Source of the DNA: Minwuiaceae bacterium
GTDB lineage: Bacteria > Pseudomonadota > Alphaproteobacteria > Minwuiales > Minwuiaceae
Direction: 5' to 3'
NCBI GenBank assembly: GCA_028278525.1
Contig: JANQEE010000040.1
Span: 1-64,000 of the forward strand
Length of the DNA stretch: 64,000 nt
Shown piece after piece: positions 1-9,336 of this stretch (positions are counted from its first letter, which is position 1; each line of letters begins with the position of its first letter). The notes below the pieces were generated by a model. The model worked only from the letters and a program-made list of their open reading frames with translations. It searched no databases and was not told the origin of the DNA. The position numbers and the translations under genes were made by a program.

Positions 1-501
1 GGCGTCGGCCTGGATGCCGATGCGGGCCAGGAACGGGTTGTAGGGTTCGCCGGAGACGGAGAAAATCGGGATCTTCTGGCTTTCCACCAGGCAGTTGAAC
101 ACGTCGATCATCGGCACGTCGGTGCGGATCATCTTGGAGGCCAGAACGCGCTCGGTGGGATTGACCGAGGGCCCGCCGATATTGACCTTGGGATCCATGT
201 CCAGATCGGGACCCCTGTCCTTCGGGTCTCCGGCGCCGCCGAAGACCACGATGTCGGCGTCGGCCTGGATGCCGATCCGCGCCAGGAAGGGATTGTAGGG
301 CTCGCCCGAGACCGAGAAGATCGGGATCTTCTGGCTTTCGACCAGGCAGTTGAAGATGTCGATCATCGGCACGTCGGTGCGGATCATCTTGGTCGGCACG
401 ATCCGCTCGGACGGATTGACCGACGGGCCGCCGATATTGACCTTCGGGTCCATCGACAGATCCGGGCCGCCGTCGATCGGGGTGCCGGTGCCGTCGAACA
501 C
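1..501 (-). repeat. Diverged tandem repeat inside ATPase subunit B
   Basis: Two adjacent units of 85 codons: unit 1 at 247-501 (residues 98-182) and unit 2 from 246 to the window edge (residues 183 on). By eye about 29 of 213 aligned bases differ, many at third codon positions, so this is not a fresh slip duplication. The units begin with VFDGTG and VFGGAG. Those two points of one gene resemble each other enough to serve as a recombination junction. Confidence 0.85.
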
Positions 502-792
502 CCGGCCGAGGACATTCGCCGAATAGGTCGTCTGCATCGGGTGGCCGAGGAACGTCACCGTTGATGCGGTGGAAACGCCCTTGGTGCCAGTGAAGATTTG
601 TAAGGATACGACATCCCGATCGATATTGATGACCTGGGCGAGAGACTGCTGCTCTTCAGCGCCCTCCAGAATGGCCAGGTCGCCGAACCGGACCGCCGCC
701 TCCTTGCCGTGGCTGGCCGGCGGCACCCGCACTTTCAGGATGTCGCCGACGATCTCCAGAATTCTGGAGTAACGCACCAGTTCCTGCGTCAT
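1..792 (-). CDS. V-type ATP synthase subunit B (N-terminal part, cut by window edge)
   Basis: This is the non-catalytic nucleotide-binding B subunit of a V/A-type rotary ATPase, a soluble V1 component. Only the first 264 residues lie in the window. The family core is plain: a beta-barrel domain with LQIFTGTKGV and TFLGHPMQ, then LGRVFDGTG, then the segment around SQKIPIFSVSG. The ATG at 790-792 follows a GGGGGAG ribosome site, 45 bp behind arcC on the same strand, so it is probably the next gene of the arginine deiminase operon. The oddity is an in-frame repeat: residues 98-182 recur from 183 on, with about 70 of 82 residues identical. A normal B subunit has this block once, so the product may be misfolded or the region misassembled. 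The subunit call is confident; integrity is doubtful. Confidence 0.85.
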   Translation of the reverse strand, partial: MTQELVRYSRILEIVGDILKVRVPPASHGKEAAVRFGDLAILEGAEEQQSLAQVINIDRDVVSLQIFTGTKGVSTASTVTFLGHPMQTTYSANVLGRVFDGTGTPIDGGPDLSMDPKVNIGGPSVNPSERIVPTKMIRTDVPMIDIFNCLVESQKIPIFSVSGEPYNPFLARIGIQADADIVVFGGAGDPKDRGPDLDMDPKVNIGGPSVNPTERVLASKMIRTDVPMIDVFNCLVESQKIPIFSVSGEPYNPFLARIGIQADA

Positions 793-837
793 GCCTCCTT
801 GCTCCCCCTTGTTGCCCGCCCACCGGGCCGCGTTGGA

Positions 838-1776
838 TCAGGCGGGCGCGTGACAGTCGATTCCTTTCGACTTGCCGCTGATTGTGGTGCCCGCCGTGCC
901 CTCCAGGATGCGGGGAAGATCGGCCAACGCGCCGATGGCGGCTGCATTGCCGGTCCGTTCCGCGAACTGGCATGCGGCCTCGACCTTCGGGCCCATGGAG
1001 CCGGCGGCGAACTCGTGTTGCCGCATATCCGCCGGCGCAGCGCGTTTGATGCCGCGTGCTTCCGGCTTTCCCCAGTCTAGGTAGACCGCGTCGGCGTCGG
1101 TCGCCATGACGAACAGATCGGCGTCGAGCTCCCGCGCCAGTAGTTCGCTGGCGAGATCCTTGTCGATCACCGCCTCGACGCCGTGCAGTTTGCGGTCGTC
1201 GTCGTAGACCGTCGGGATGCCGCCGCCGCCGGCGCAGATGACGATGGTGTTTTGCTCCAGCAGCCATTTGATCGGGCGTATCTCGAAGATCCGCTTGGGC
1301 AGCGGCGACGGCACGACGCGCCGCCATTTGTCGCCGTCCGGTTTGATCGCCCAATCCTTCTCGGCCGCGAGCCGTTTTGCCTCGGCCTCTTCGTAGACGG
1401 GCCCGATAAACTTGGTCGGGTCCGCGAAGGCCGGATCCTTGGGGTCGACCTCGATCATCGTCAGAATGGTCGCGAACGGCACCTCGAACGGCAGCAGGTT
1501 GCCCATCTCCTGCTCGATCATGTAGCCGATCATGCCTTCGGTCTCGGCGCCGAGCACGTCCAGCGGATAGGCCTCGTCCGCCTTATAGGCGGCGCCCTGC
1601 AAGGCGAGCAGGCCGACCTGCGGACCGTTGCCGTGCGAGATCACCAGTTGATGCTCATTGGCGATCGGCGCCATCGCTTCGGCCGCGACGCGAACGTTCT
1701 CGCGTTGATTTTCGGCGGTCAACGCCTGCCCGCGGCGCAGCAGGGCGTTTCCGCCCAGCGCTATGACGACACGCAT
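838..1776 (-). CDS. arcC: Carbamate kinase
   Basis: Carbamate kinase is the last step of the arginine deiminase pathway: carbamoyl phosphate plus ADP gives ATP, CO2 and ammonia in the cytoplasm. The 312-residue length is normal. Family signatures are visible: IALGGNALL at the N terminus, the [10 protein letters not shown] nucleotide loop, ICAGGGGIP in the middle, and an AGTTISGK-type C-terminal stretch. The gene starts 3 bp after the stop of arcB and is followed 45 bp later by the ATPase subunit B gene, so it belongs to the same transcript. Here the kinase makes the pathway's ATP, which a downstream rotary pump could consume. Nothing in the sequence looks damaged. Confidence 0.96.
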   Translation of the reverse strand: MRVVIALGGNALLRRGQALTAENQRENVRVAAEAMAPIANEHQLVISHGNGPQVGLLALQGAAYKADEAYPLDVLGAETEGMIGYMIEQEMGNLLPFEVPFATILTMIEVDPKDPAFADPTKFIGPVYEEAEAKRLAAEKDWAIKPDGDKWRRVVPSPLPKRIFEIRPIKWLLEQNTIVICAGGGGIPTVYDDDRKLHGVEAVIDKDLASELLARELDADLFVMATDADAVYLDWGKPEARGIKRAAPADMRQHEFAAGSMGPKVEAACQFAERTGNAAAIGALADLPRILEGTAGTTISGKSKGIDCHAPA

Positions 1777-1779
1777 GGC

Positions 1780-2781
1780 TCAGGCTCCGATGGTTGCGAC
1801 GAGCACCGCCTTGATGGTGTGCATGCGGTTTTCTGCCTGCTCGAACTGGATTGCGGCGGGCGATTCGAAAACCTCCTCGGTGACTTCCATCTCGGCGATG
1901 CCGTATTTTTCAAAAATCTCCTCGCCGACCTTGGTCTCTCGGTTATGGAAGGCCGGCAGGCAGTGCATGAACCTGGTCGAGGGAATGCCGCTCGCGGCCA
2001 TCAGGTCACTGTTGACCTGATAGGGGGTGAGCAGCTTGATCCGCTCCTCCCACACTTCCGCCGGCTCGCCCATCGAGACCCAGACGTCGGTATGGATGAA
2101 GTCGCAGCCCTTGACCGCTTCGTGCGGGTCTTCGGTGATGGTCAGGCGCGCGCCGTAGGTCTGGGCCAGTTCCCGCGCCGGGCCTTCGTATTCGGCGCTC
2201 GGCCAATTGTCTTTCGGGGCGGCGATACGGACATCCATGCCCATGACGCAGCCGGCGATCATCAGCGAATGACCCATATTGCTGCGCGCGTCGCCGACGA
2301 AAGCGTAGGAAATGTCGTGCAACGGCTTGTCGGCATGTTCGCGCATCGTCAGCAGATCCGCCAGCATCTGGGTCGGGTGAAACTCGTCGGTCAGGCCGTT
2401 GAAGACCGGCACGCCGGCGTACTCGGCAAGCTCCTCGACGATGCTCTGCCCGAAGCCGCGATATTCGATGGCGTCGTACATGCGGCCGAGCACGCGCGCC
2501 GTGTCCTTCATGGATTCCTTGTGGCCGATCTGAGAGCCGGACGGGCCGAGATAGGTCACGCCCGCGCCCTGGTCCATCGCCGCCACCTCGAACGCGCACA
2601 TTGTCCGTGTCGACGACTTTTCGAAGATGAGACAGATGTTCTTGCCCTTGAGGTGTTGCTGCTCGGTGCCTGAATACTTGGCTCGTTTCAGGTCGCGCGA
2701 CAGGTCCAGCAGGTAGCGCATCTCGCGCTGGTTGAAGTCGAGGATTTTGAGAAAGCTGCGTCCCTTGAGATTGAAAGCCAT
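1780..2781 (-). CDS. arcB: Ornithine carbamoyltransferase (catabolic context)
   Basis: The enzyme transfers a carbamoyl group between citrulline/ornithine and phosphate. In this operon it should run catabolically, splitting citrulline into ornithine and carbamoyl phosphate. At 333 residues it has the carbamoyl-phosphate motif SSTRT (in FEKSSTRTM), the ornithine-side motif SMGEP, and the HCLPAFH loop with the catalytic cysteine. It sits 42 bp after arcA and 3 bp before arcC. Sequence alone does not separate catabolic ArcB from anabolic ArgF; the call of arcB rests on the flanking deiminase and carbamate kinase. Confidence 0.95.
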   Translation of the reverse strand: MAFNLKGRSFLKILDFNQREMRYLLDLSRDLKRAKYSGTEQQHLKGKNICLIFEKSSTRTMCAFEVAAMDQGAGVTYLGPSGSQIGHKESMKDTARVLGRMYDAIEYRGFGQSIVEELAEYAGVPVFNGLTDEFHPTQMLADLLTMREHADKPLHDISYAFVGDARSNMGHSLMIAGCVMGMDVRIAAPKDNWPSAEYEGPARELAQTYGARLTITEDPHEAVKGCDFIHTDVWVSMGEPAEVWEERIKLLTPYQVNSDLMAASGIPSTRFMHCLPAFHNRETKVGEEIFEKYGIAEMEVTEEVFESPAAIQFEQAENRMHTIKAVLVATIGA

Positions 2782-2823
2782 CGAGATCTCCTCCTTTGCT
2801 TTCAGTGTCGGCGTGGACCCGGT

Positions 2824-4056
2824 CTAGTAATCGACCGGGTCGCGCAGGATCGGACAGGTCATGCAGTGGCCGCCGCCGCGGCCGCGGCCGAGCTCGTTGC
2901 CGGCAATCGTGATTACTTCGATGCCTGCCTTGCGCAGCAACGTATTGGTATAGGTATTCCGTTCGTAGGCGACGACCACTCCCGGCTCCAAAGCGACCAC
3001 GTTGTTGCCGTCGTCCCACTGCTCGCGTTCGGCCTCGTAGGCATCGCCTCCGGTGTGGACCTTGCGCAGTTCCTTGATTCCCAGCGCCTCGGCGACCACG
3101 GTCGGGAAGTCCTTCGTCTCCTCGACAATCGAGATGTCGCCGTCGCCATCGCCGGGCCTGAGCGAGAACGGCCGAATCTGGTCGACCACGTCCGGGAACA
3201 TGTTGACCACGTCGCGGTCGCAGAATGTGAACACCGTATCCAGATGCATGGCTGCCCGGTCCTTGGGCATGCCGGCGGCGATGACGTGCTGGGCGCCGCC
3301 CTTGGCGAACAGCTCGCGCGCCACTTGGCCGACGGCCTGCGGCGTCGTGCGTTCACCCATGCCGATCAGGACCACGCCGTTGCCGACCGGCATGACGTCG
3401 CCGCCCTCGACATGCGCCATACCGTGGCCGTTCTCGACATCGTCGCCCCACCAGAACTGGAAATCGGCGTCCTTGAACATCGGATGGAACTTGTAGATCG
3501 CCGCCGTGTTCAGGGTTTCGTCGCGGCGCGCCGGCCAGAACATCGGATGCAGCGTGACGCCGCCATAGATCCAGGCTGACGGATCGCGGGTGAAAAGCTG
3601 GTTCGGCAGCGGCGCCAGAACGAAGTCCTGCGGCTCCAGCAGGCGGCCGATCATGCCCTTCGGCTCGAATGGCAGCTCGGCGCGGGCGATGCCGCCGACC
3701 AGATGGACGGAGAGCTTGTAGGCGTCCATCTCCATCAGGCAGTCGTGCAGTTCCTGCGCCATGCCGACGCCGACCGTGTTCTCGGAGATCCGAAGCTTCA
3801 GCAGCCATTCCCGCGCCGTCAGGTCGCGGATGGTTTCCTCCAGCAGTTCGCGGAACAACAGCACCTCGATGTCGCGGTGCCTCATCTCGTCTACGAACGC
3901 CAGATGTTCCTGGCGCGCCTGTTTCACCCAAAGCACGTCGTCGAACAACAGGTCGTGGCAATTGGTCGGGGTGAGGCGCGCAATCGCGAGACCGGGGCGG
4001 TGCACGATCACCTTTCTGAGCTTGCCGACTTCCGAATGGACTCCCAACGTCGTCAT
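2824..4056 (-). CDS. arcA: Arginine deiminase
   Basis: Arginine deiminase hydrolyses arginine to citrulline and ammonia, the committed step of the pathway. The protein is 410 residues from the chosen ATG at 4054-4056. That start has an AGGGAGA ribosome site about seven bases upstream and gives the family's usual opening, [17 protein letters not shown]. An in-frame ATG ten codons upstream has no such site. Visible active-site elements are [17 protein letters not shown] and, at the C terminus, GGGHCMTCP with the nucleophilic cysteine. It follows the carrier gene by about 45 bp and precedes arcB by 42 bp. It should be induced with the operon under low oxygen if the upstream FNR-like box works. 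Confidence 0.96.
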   Translation of the reverse strand: MTTLGVHSEVGKLRKVIVHRPGLAIARLTPTNCHDLLFDDVLWVKQARQEHLAFVDEMRHRDIEVLLFRELLEETIRDLTAREWLLKLRISENTVGVGMAQELHDCLMEMDAYKLSVHLVGGIARAELPFEPKGMIGRLLEPQDFVLAPLPNQLFTRDPSAWIYGGVTLHPMFWPARRDETLNTAAIYKFHPMFKDADFQFWWGDDVENGHGMAHVEGGDVMPVGNGVVLIGMGERTTPQAVGQVARELFAKGGAQHVIAAGMPKDRAAMHLDTVFTFCDRDVVNMFPDVVDQIRPFSLRPGDGDGDISIVEETKDFPTVVAEALGIKELRKVHTGGDAYEAEREQWDDGNNVVALEPGVVVAYERNTYTNTLLRKAGIEVITIAGNELGRGRGGGHCMTCPILRDPVDY

Positions 4057-4101
4057 ATCGCTTCTCCCTGGTTGATCCACGTTCACATACGCGGTCTGTC
4101 T

Positions 4102-5508
4102 TCAGTTCAGCAACGTGCCGGCGCTGATCGATCCCATGATGATGATGGTGAGGATCACCAGCAGCGGCCACATGAAGCGGAGCCAGCGTTCGTACGGCAC
4201 CCGGCCGAGCGCCAGGCCGCCCATCACCACGGCGAAAGTCGGGTTGATCAGATTGACCAGCCCGCTGGCCGACTGATAGGCGGTGACGACCAGATCGCGC
4301 TGCACTCCGGCGAAGTCGGCGAGCGGCGCCATGATCGGCATGGTCAACACGGCAAGGCCGGACGACGACGGTACGAAGAACGACAGCGCCACTTCCAGCC
4401 CGAACATCGTGTTGATGAAGGCGATGGCCGGCAGGCCGCTGACCGCCCCTTCCGCCCAGAACAGGATGGTGTCGGTCATCTTGCCGGCGTCCATCACCAC
4501 CACGATGCCGCGGGCGATGCCGATGACCAGGGCGACGCCCAGCAGATCTCGGGCGCCGTCGACGAACGTGTCGGTGAATTCCTCCTCGCTCATCCGGGCG
4601 ATCACGCCGACCAGGATGGCGGCGACGATGAACAGCGCCGACATCCGGGCCATCCACCAGCCGCCCGCGGAAACGCCCCAGATCATCACCGCGAAGGAAA
4701 GCGCGAAGATCAGCAGGACGATCTTGCGGGTGGCCGTGAATTCAACGACCTCCGACTGATCGCGGCCTTTGAGGAAATGTTCCTCGTTGGAAACGCGCCG
4801 GTCGGCGACGATGGAATAATCCGGATTCTCGCGGACCTTCTCCGCGTAGCGCATGACATAGACGACGCAGGCGAGCCAGCACAGGATCAGGATGACGAAG
4901 CGGAGCACGATGCCGTCGGTGAAGGGCACGCTGGCGGCATTGGCGGCAATGACGGTGGCGAAGGGATTGATCGTCGATCCCAATGTGCCGACACCGGCGC
5001 CGAGCATGATGATGGCAACGCCCGTGACCGCGTCGTAGCGCGCGGCGATCATTACGGGAATGATCAGGGTGTAGAAGGCCAGCGATTCCTCGGCCATGCC
5101 GTATATGGTGCCGCCGGCGGCGAACAGGGCCATTAGGATCGGGATCATCCATTTCTCCCGGCCGCGCAATCGGCTCATCGCACCGGCGATGCCGGCGTCG
5201 ATGGCGCCGGTTTTGGTCACGATGCCGAGGAACCCGCCGATGATCAGCACGAACAGCGCGACGTCGATCGCCCGCGCCTCGTAACTGTCCGGATCGAAGA
5301 ACCCGGCGATGGGCGCGAGCACGATATCTTCGAAACCCTGCGGGTTGGGTTCGACTTCCTTGTAGGTGCCGGGCACCGGCACGTCCCTGCCCAATGTTTC
5401 GTTCAGGACACGGTCATATTCGCCCGCCGGAACGAACCAGGTGGCGATGGCGACCGCGACGATCAGGCCGAACAGGATTGTATAGGCGCTGGGGAATTTG
5501 AATGTCAT
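4102..5508 (-). CDS. YfcC/ArcD-type membrane carrier, probable arginine-ornithine exchanger
   Basis: This 468-residue inner-membrane protein belongs to the YfcC / C4-dicarboxylate anaerobic carrier family (DcuC-like). It has about twelve hydrophobic segments, a first helix right after MTFKFPSAYTILFG, the conserved WFVPAGEYDR stretch, and a glycine-rich LGAGVGTLGSTINPFATV motif. Members of this family often replace or accompany classical ArcD in arginine deiminase operons, so exchange of arginine for ornithine is the best inference. Substrate cannot be read from sequence. It is the first gene of the operon; its ATG at 5506-5508 follows AGGGTGAGG. Confidence 0.85.
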   Translation of the reverse strand: MTFKFPSAYTILFGLIVAVAIATWFVPAGEYDRVLNETLGRDVPVPGTYKEVEPNPQGFEDIVLAPIAGFFDPDSYEARAIDVALFVLIIGGFLGIVTKTGAIDAGIAGAMSRLRGREKWMIPILMALFAAGGTIYGMAEESLAFYTLIIPVMIAARYDAVTGVAIIMLGAGVGTLGSTINPFATVIAANAASVPFTDGIVLRFVILILCWLACVVYVMRYAEKVRENPDYSIVADRRVSNEEHFLKGRDQSEVVEFTATRKIVLLIFALSFAVMIWGVSAGGWWMARMSALFIVAAILVGVIARMSEEEFTDTFVDGARDLLGVALVIGIARGIVVVMDAGKMTDTILFWAEGAVSGLPAIAFINTMFGLEVALSFFVPSSSGLAVLTMPIMAPLADFAGVQRDLVVTAYQSASGLVNLINPTFAVVMGGLALGRVPYERWLRFMWPLLVILTIIIMGSISAGTLLN

Positions 5509-6056
5509 GGCCTCACCCTGCCCGCGAATTCGATGGATTGACGGTCACCGTCGGGGCCGCCGCAAGAGCTGCGGGAACCGTCAGTGCGGCCAGTACCGGC
5601 GCGCTGCCACTTTCTCGACATCATCGTGCTTTCCCTGTCTGCTATTCGGCTTGTCTCTCCGATCCGCAAAACAACCGTTCACTCGGGCATGCGCCTTAAT
5701 CTGGATCAACTGTTTCGATGGGTTTTCTTTTCCTCCGTGGTATCGCGCGGACAATCAGCCGGCCTTGCCGTCCGTATCCGACGAAGCTTGTCCGTCGGTT
5801 GTTTCAGGTTTGAGACAGGATGCTTGCCCGTGATAGCCCCCTTCGACCGACCCGGCCGGCGCAACAGTCGTCGGCATATAGTATGGACCGCACAATTGAG
5901 GTTTCCAGTTTTTGCCCGTTTCGCGAATGTGGTGGAGTCATCGAATTCGTGGATTCATCCGATTTCCTCTGACAGAGTCGGCGCGTGGGTATATTCCGAA
6001 GCCGCGGCAAAACAAGGCGAAGGCTTCGGCGCCAAAAGTACAAGGGAGACAACGCG
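5509..6056. other. Intergenic region between divergent operons
   Basis: This 548-bp gap separates the arginine deiminase operon (leftward) from the FAD oxidoreductase cluster (rightward). It holds an FNR/ANR-like box at 5696-5709. Short open frames exist on both strands, but none has a convincing ribosome site or recognisable product. An AGGGAGA ribosome site for the rightward gene lies at 6042-6050. Confidence 0.6.
5696..5709 (-). promoter_or_regulatory. Candidate FNR/ANR-type box for the arginine deiminase operon
   Basis: On the plus strand the site reads TTAAT-CTGG-ATCAA, matching nine of ten positions of the FNR/ANR consensus TTGAT-N4-ATCAA. It lies about 190 bp before the carrier start codon. 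For class II geometry the leftward -10 would fall near 5668-5673, where only a weak TGTTTT is seen. ANR/FNR control of deiminase operons is well known in Pseudomonas; the link here is inferred. Confidence 0.6.
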
Positions 6057-7294
6057 ATGAGCCAGGTTTCAGAAACGCCGAAGAGCGCCGCCTACGATGT
6101 GGTCATCGTCGGTGGTGCGATGCTCGGCTCGTCGGTCGCCTGGTTTCTGGCCGACAATCCCGACTTCGACGGCTCCGTCCTGGTCGTGGAGAAAGACCCG
6201 ACCTACGAATTCACCTCTACCGCCCGCACGAACAGCTGCATGCGCCAGCAGTTCTCGCGCGAGATCAATGTGCACGTGTCCCAGTTCGCCGCCGAATTCG
6301 TGAAGAATTTCCGGTCGTTCATGGGCGACGATCCGCGGGTCCCTGATGTCCCCTTGCACAGCTACGGATACATGTATCTGGCCGACAACCAGGCCTTTGC
6401 GGACGTCCTGCGCGAGATTCAGAAAATTCAGGCGGCCTGCGGCGCGGGCACCAAGTTCATGACGCCGGAGGAGATCAGTCGCGACTATCCGTTCTACAAT
6501 CTGGAGGGCATCGTCGCCGGCAACCACAACCTGGTCGACGAAGGCTATTTCGACGGCAACACCCTGTTCGACTGGTGGAAACGGTCGGCGCGGGAAAAAG
6601 GCGTGGAATACGTGACGAACGAAGTGGTCGCGATGACCAGGAACGCGGCCGGCTCACGGGTGGAGAGCGTGAGTTTGGCGTCCGGCGAGGTCGTCGCCTG
6701 CGGGACGGTGGTCAACGCCTCCGGTCCAAGGGCGGTGCGGACCTCGCGCATGGCCGGCATCGAAATCCCCGTCGAACCGCGCAAGCGATACACCTTCATC
6801 TTCGATGCGGAGCAGCCGCTCGACCGCGACCTGCCGCTGACGATCGATCCCTCCGGCGTGCACATGCGGACCGACGGCGCCTATTACCTCGCGGGCTGTC
6901 CGCCGGACGACGACCCGGCCGTCGATTACGACGACTTCGATCAGGATTTCAGCATCTGGGAGGAAAAGGTCTGGCCTATCATCGCCAACAGAATCCCGCA
7001 GTTCGAGGCTATCAAGCTGATCAATTCCTGGGCAGGCCACTACGCGTTCAATACATTCGACCATAACGCTATTCTCGGCCCCCATTCCGAGGTTGAGAAT
7101 TTCATCTTCGTGAACGGTTTCTCCGGCCACGGGTTCCAGCAATCTCCGGCCACGGGTTCCAGCAATCTCCGGCCATGGGGCGCGGCACGTCGGAATTGAT
7201 CGCTTACGGCGAATACCGGACGCTGGATCTGACCCCGTTCAACTACGACAGAATCCCGGAAAACAGGCCGTTCCTGGAAAAGGCCGTCATATGA
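6057..7294 (+). pseudogene. FAD-dependent oxidoreductase (DAO/FOXRED1-like), frameshifted near the C terminus
   Basis: A D-amino-acid-oxidase-fold flavoenzyme. The N terminus has the dinucleotide motif VVIVGGAMLGSSVAW, and the C-terminal half has the family stretch NGFSGHGFQQSPA. It would oxidise an amine or hydroxy acid; the substrate is unknown. The ATG at 6057 follows AGGGAGA. Two back-to-back copies of a 23-bp unit (7120-7165) shift the frame, so translation now ends at 7199 with an unrelated tail. Removing one copy restores a frame through MGRGTSELIAYGEY to a stop at 7292-7294. The lost tail normally completes the FAD domain, so the product is probably inactive unless this is a sequencing or assembly error. 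It heads a cluster with a sugar dehydrogenase, kinase and aldolase. Confidence 0.8.
7120..7165 (+). repeat. 23-bp tandem duplication causing the frameshift
   Basis: The unit at 7120-7142 is repeated exactly at 7143-7165, and the first ten bases recur a third time at 7166-7175. Perfect identity points to a recent slippage event or an assembly slip. Twenty-three is not a multiple of three, so the reading frame of the oxidoreductase changes here. Confidence 0.95.
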
Positions 7295-7310
7295 AGGATA
7301 GGTGCGCGAT

Positions 7311-8147
7311 ATGAAAAGGATCGTTTTGACAGGCGCCGCCGGCCGGCTTGGCTCCTACCTGCGTGAGCCGCTGTCGAAAATGGCCGACAGTTTCGTGTCC
7401 TCCGATCTGGCGGACGACATCGGCAGGCTGTACGAAAAAGAAACCTATAGGCGCGCCGATCTCGCGAACTACGACGAGATCCACGCCTTGCTGGACGGCG
7501 CCGACATGGTGGTGCATTTCGGTGCGATTGGCGACGAGGCGCCGTTTGAGACCATCCTCGGCCCCAACATCGTCGGCGCTTACAACATATGGGAAGCGGC
7601 CTTTCGAAACGGTGTGCGCCGCGTGGTCTACGCCAGCTCGATCCACGCCGTCGGCATGCACCCGAAGAACGATTTCATCGGCACCGACGCGCCGCACAGG
7701 CCGGACACCTACTACGGATTGGCCAAATGCTTCGCGGAAGACCTGGCCAGCCTCTATTGGGATAAACGCGGCGTCGAAGCCGTCTGCATGCGGATCCTGT
7801 CCTGCGCCCAGGTCACGAATGCCCGCGCCGTCGGCTCGTGGCTCTCCTACGACGACCTTATCCATCTGGTTCAGTGCGCGATTACGACACCCGTGACCGG
7901 TTTCTCCATCGTCTATGGCGTGTCCAACAATGACCGTGCGCCGGTGGATAACGCCAAGGCGAGTTTCCTTGGCTACCGTCCGAAAGACAATGCCGAGCAG
8001 TTCGCGGAGGAAATCTTCGCGGCCGAACCGCCGATGGACCCAGCCGACCCGGGGCATATGTGCCATGGCGGCCCGTTTGCCGCGGTCGAACTTGGGCATA
8101 GCGGCGTGGCGACGATGAATATTGTCGACGATAAGAGGAAAGTCTGA
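7311..8147 (+). CDS. NAD(P)-dependent SDR, uronate-dehydrogenase-like
   Basis: This 278-residue extended short-chain dehydrogenase opens with the nucleotide-binding motif LTGAAGRLGSYLRE and has the catalytic YYGLAK (YxxxK) with an upstream serine in VYASSIHAVG. Overall it resembles bacterial uronate dehydrogenases (Udh), which oxidise glucuronate or galacturonate to aldarolactones using NAD. Shared features include the C-terminal GYRPKDNAEQF stretch. The ATG at 7311 has an AAGGATAGG site; a GTG three codons earlier is possible. It starts 16 bp after the broken oxidoreductase. Adjacent KDG kinase and KDPG aldolase genes suggest acid-sugar catabolism; the exact substrate is not determined. Confidence 0.75.
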   Translation: MKRIVLTGAAGRLGSYLREPLSKMADSFVSSDLADDIGRLYEKETYRRADLANYDEIHALLDGADMVVHFGAIGDEAPFETILGPNIVGAYNIWEAAFRNGVRRVVYASSIHAVGMHPKNDFIGTDAPHRPDTYYGLAKCFAEDLASLYWDKRGVEAVCMRILSCAQVTNARAVGSWLSYDDLIHLVQCAITTPVTGFSIVYGVSNNDRAPVDNAKASFLGYRPKDNAEQFAEEIFAAEPPMDPADPGHMCHGGPFAAVELGHSGVATMNIVDDKRKV

Positions 8148-8225
8148 AGAGAGGATGCCGCGATCATGACCGCCAAACCCGTCATGTCATCGTCGGGCAA
8201 GAGCAACGGCTGACGAGACCAGACC

Positions 8226-9326
8226 ATGACCATTCTCGATATCCGCCCGGTCGAAGAGTGCCGCTACGACATCGTGTCGCTGGGCGAAGTGATGCTGCGG
8301 CTCGACCCGGGCGAGGGACGCATCCGAACCACACGGCAGTTCCGCGCCTGGGAGGGCGGCGGCGAATACAACGTGGCGCGGGGCCTGCGCCGGTGTTTCG
8401 GCCTGCGCGCCGGCCTGGTCACGGCCTTCGCCAGAAACGAGGTCGGCCTGCTGATGGAAGACCTGATCCTGCAGGGCGGTGTCGACACGTCGCTGATCCG
8501 CTGGGTTGACTATGACGGCATCGGCCGGACCGTGCGCAACGGCCTGAACTTCACCGAGCGCGGCTTCGGCGTGCGCGGCGCTGTCGGTTGTTCCGATCGC
8601 GGCAATACGGCGGCGTCGCAAGTGAAACCCGGCGACATCGACTGGGATGACCTGTTCGGCAAGCGCGGCGTGCGCTGGTTCCACACCGGCGGCATCTACG
8701 CCGCGTTGTCGGAGACGTCCGGCCCGGTGGTGATCGAGGCGGCGGAGGCGGCCAAGCGGCATGGCACGGTCGTCTCCTACGACCTCAACTATCGGCCGTC
8801 TCTATGGAAGGGTTTCGGCGGGCTGGACATGTGCCGCAAGATCAACCGGGAGATCGCGCGCCATGTCGACGTGATGATCGGTAACGAGGAAGACTTCACC
8901 GCCTGCCTCGGTTTCGAGGTGGCGGGGATCGACGCCAACCTGACCGACCTGGATACCGACGCCTTCCAGCGGATGATCGAGACCGCGGTCGCCACGTTCC
9001 CCAACTTCAAGGTGACGGCGACGACGATGCGCGGGGTGAAATCGGCAACGGTCAACGACTGGGGAGCGCTCTGCTGGGCGGACGGCCGGTTCCACGCCGC
9101 GGCGCACCGGCCGAACCTGGAAATCCTGGACCGGGTGGGCGGTGGCGACAGCTTTGCCTCCGGCCTGATCTACGGGCTGATGACGTTCGGCGATCCGCAG
9201 CAGGCGGTCGAATACGGTGCCGCCCACGGGGCGCTGGCCATGACCACGCCGGGCGACACCACCATGGCGACGCTGTGGGAAGTAGAGAAGCTGGTCGGCG
9301 GCGGCGGCGCCCGGGTCGACCGGTAG
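8226..9326 (+). CDS. PfkB-family sugar kinase, probable 2-keto-3-deoxygluconate kinase
   Basis: The 366-residue protein has the PfkB/ribokinase plan: an N-terminal SLGEVMLRLDPGEG, the substrate-side GGGEYNVARGL, the middle VSYDLNYRPSLW, and the C-terminal catalytic loop DRVGGGDSFASGLIYG with the general-base aspartate. The pattern fits 2-dehydro-3-deoxygluconokinase, which makes KDPG from KDG and ATP. The aldolase that splits KDPG follows 10 bp downstream, which supports this. KdgK proteins are usually nearer 300-340 residues, so this one is slightly long. The ribosome site is weak (GACGAGACC). Confidence 0.8.
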   Translation: MTILDIRPVEECRYDIVSLGEVMLRLDPGEGRIRTTRQFRAWEGGGEYNVARGLRRCFGLRAGLVTAFARNEVGLLMEDLILQGGVDTSLIRWVDYDGIGRTVRNGLNFTERGFGVRGAVGCSDRGNTAASQVKPGDIDWDDLFGKRGVRWFHTGGIYAALSETSGPVVIEAAEAAKRHGTVVSYDLNYRPSLWKGFGGLDMCRKINREIARHVDVMIGNEEDFTACLGFEVAGIDANLTDLDTDAFQRMIETAVATFPNFKVTATTMRGVKSATVNDWGALCWADGRFHAAAHRPNLEILDRVGGGDSFASGLIYGLMTFGDPQQAVEYGAAHGALAMTTPGDTTMATLWEVEKLVGGGGARVDR

Positions 9327-9336
9327 GAGGCTGGCC

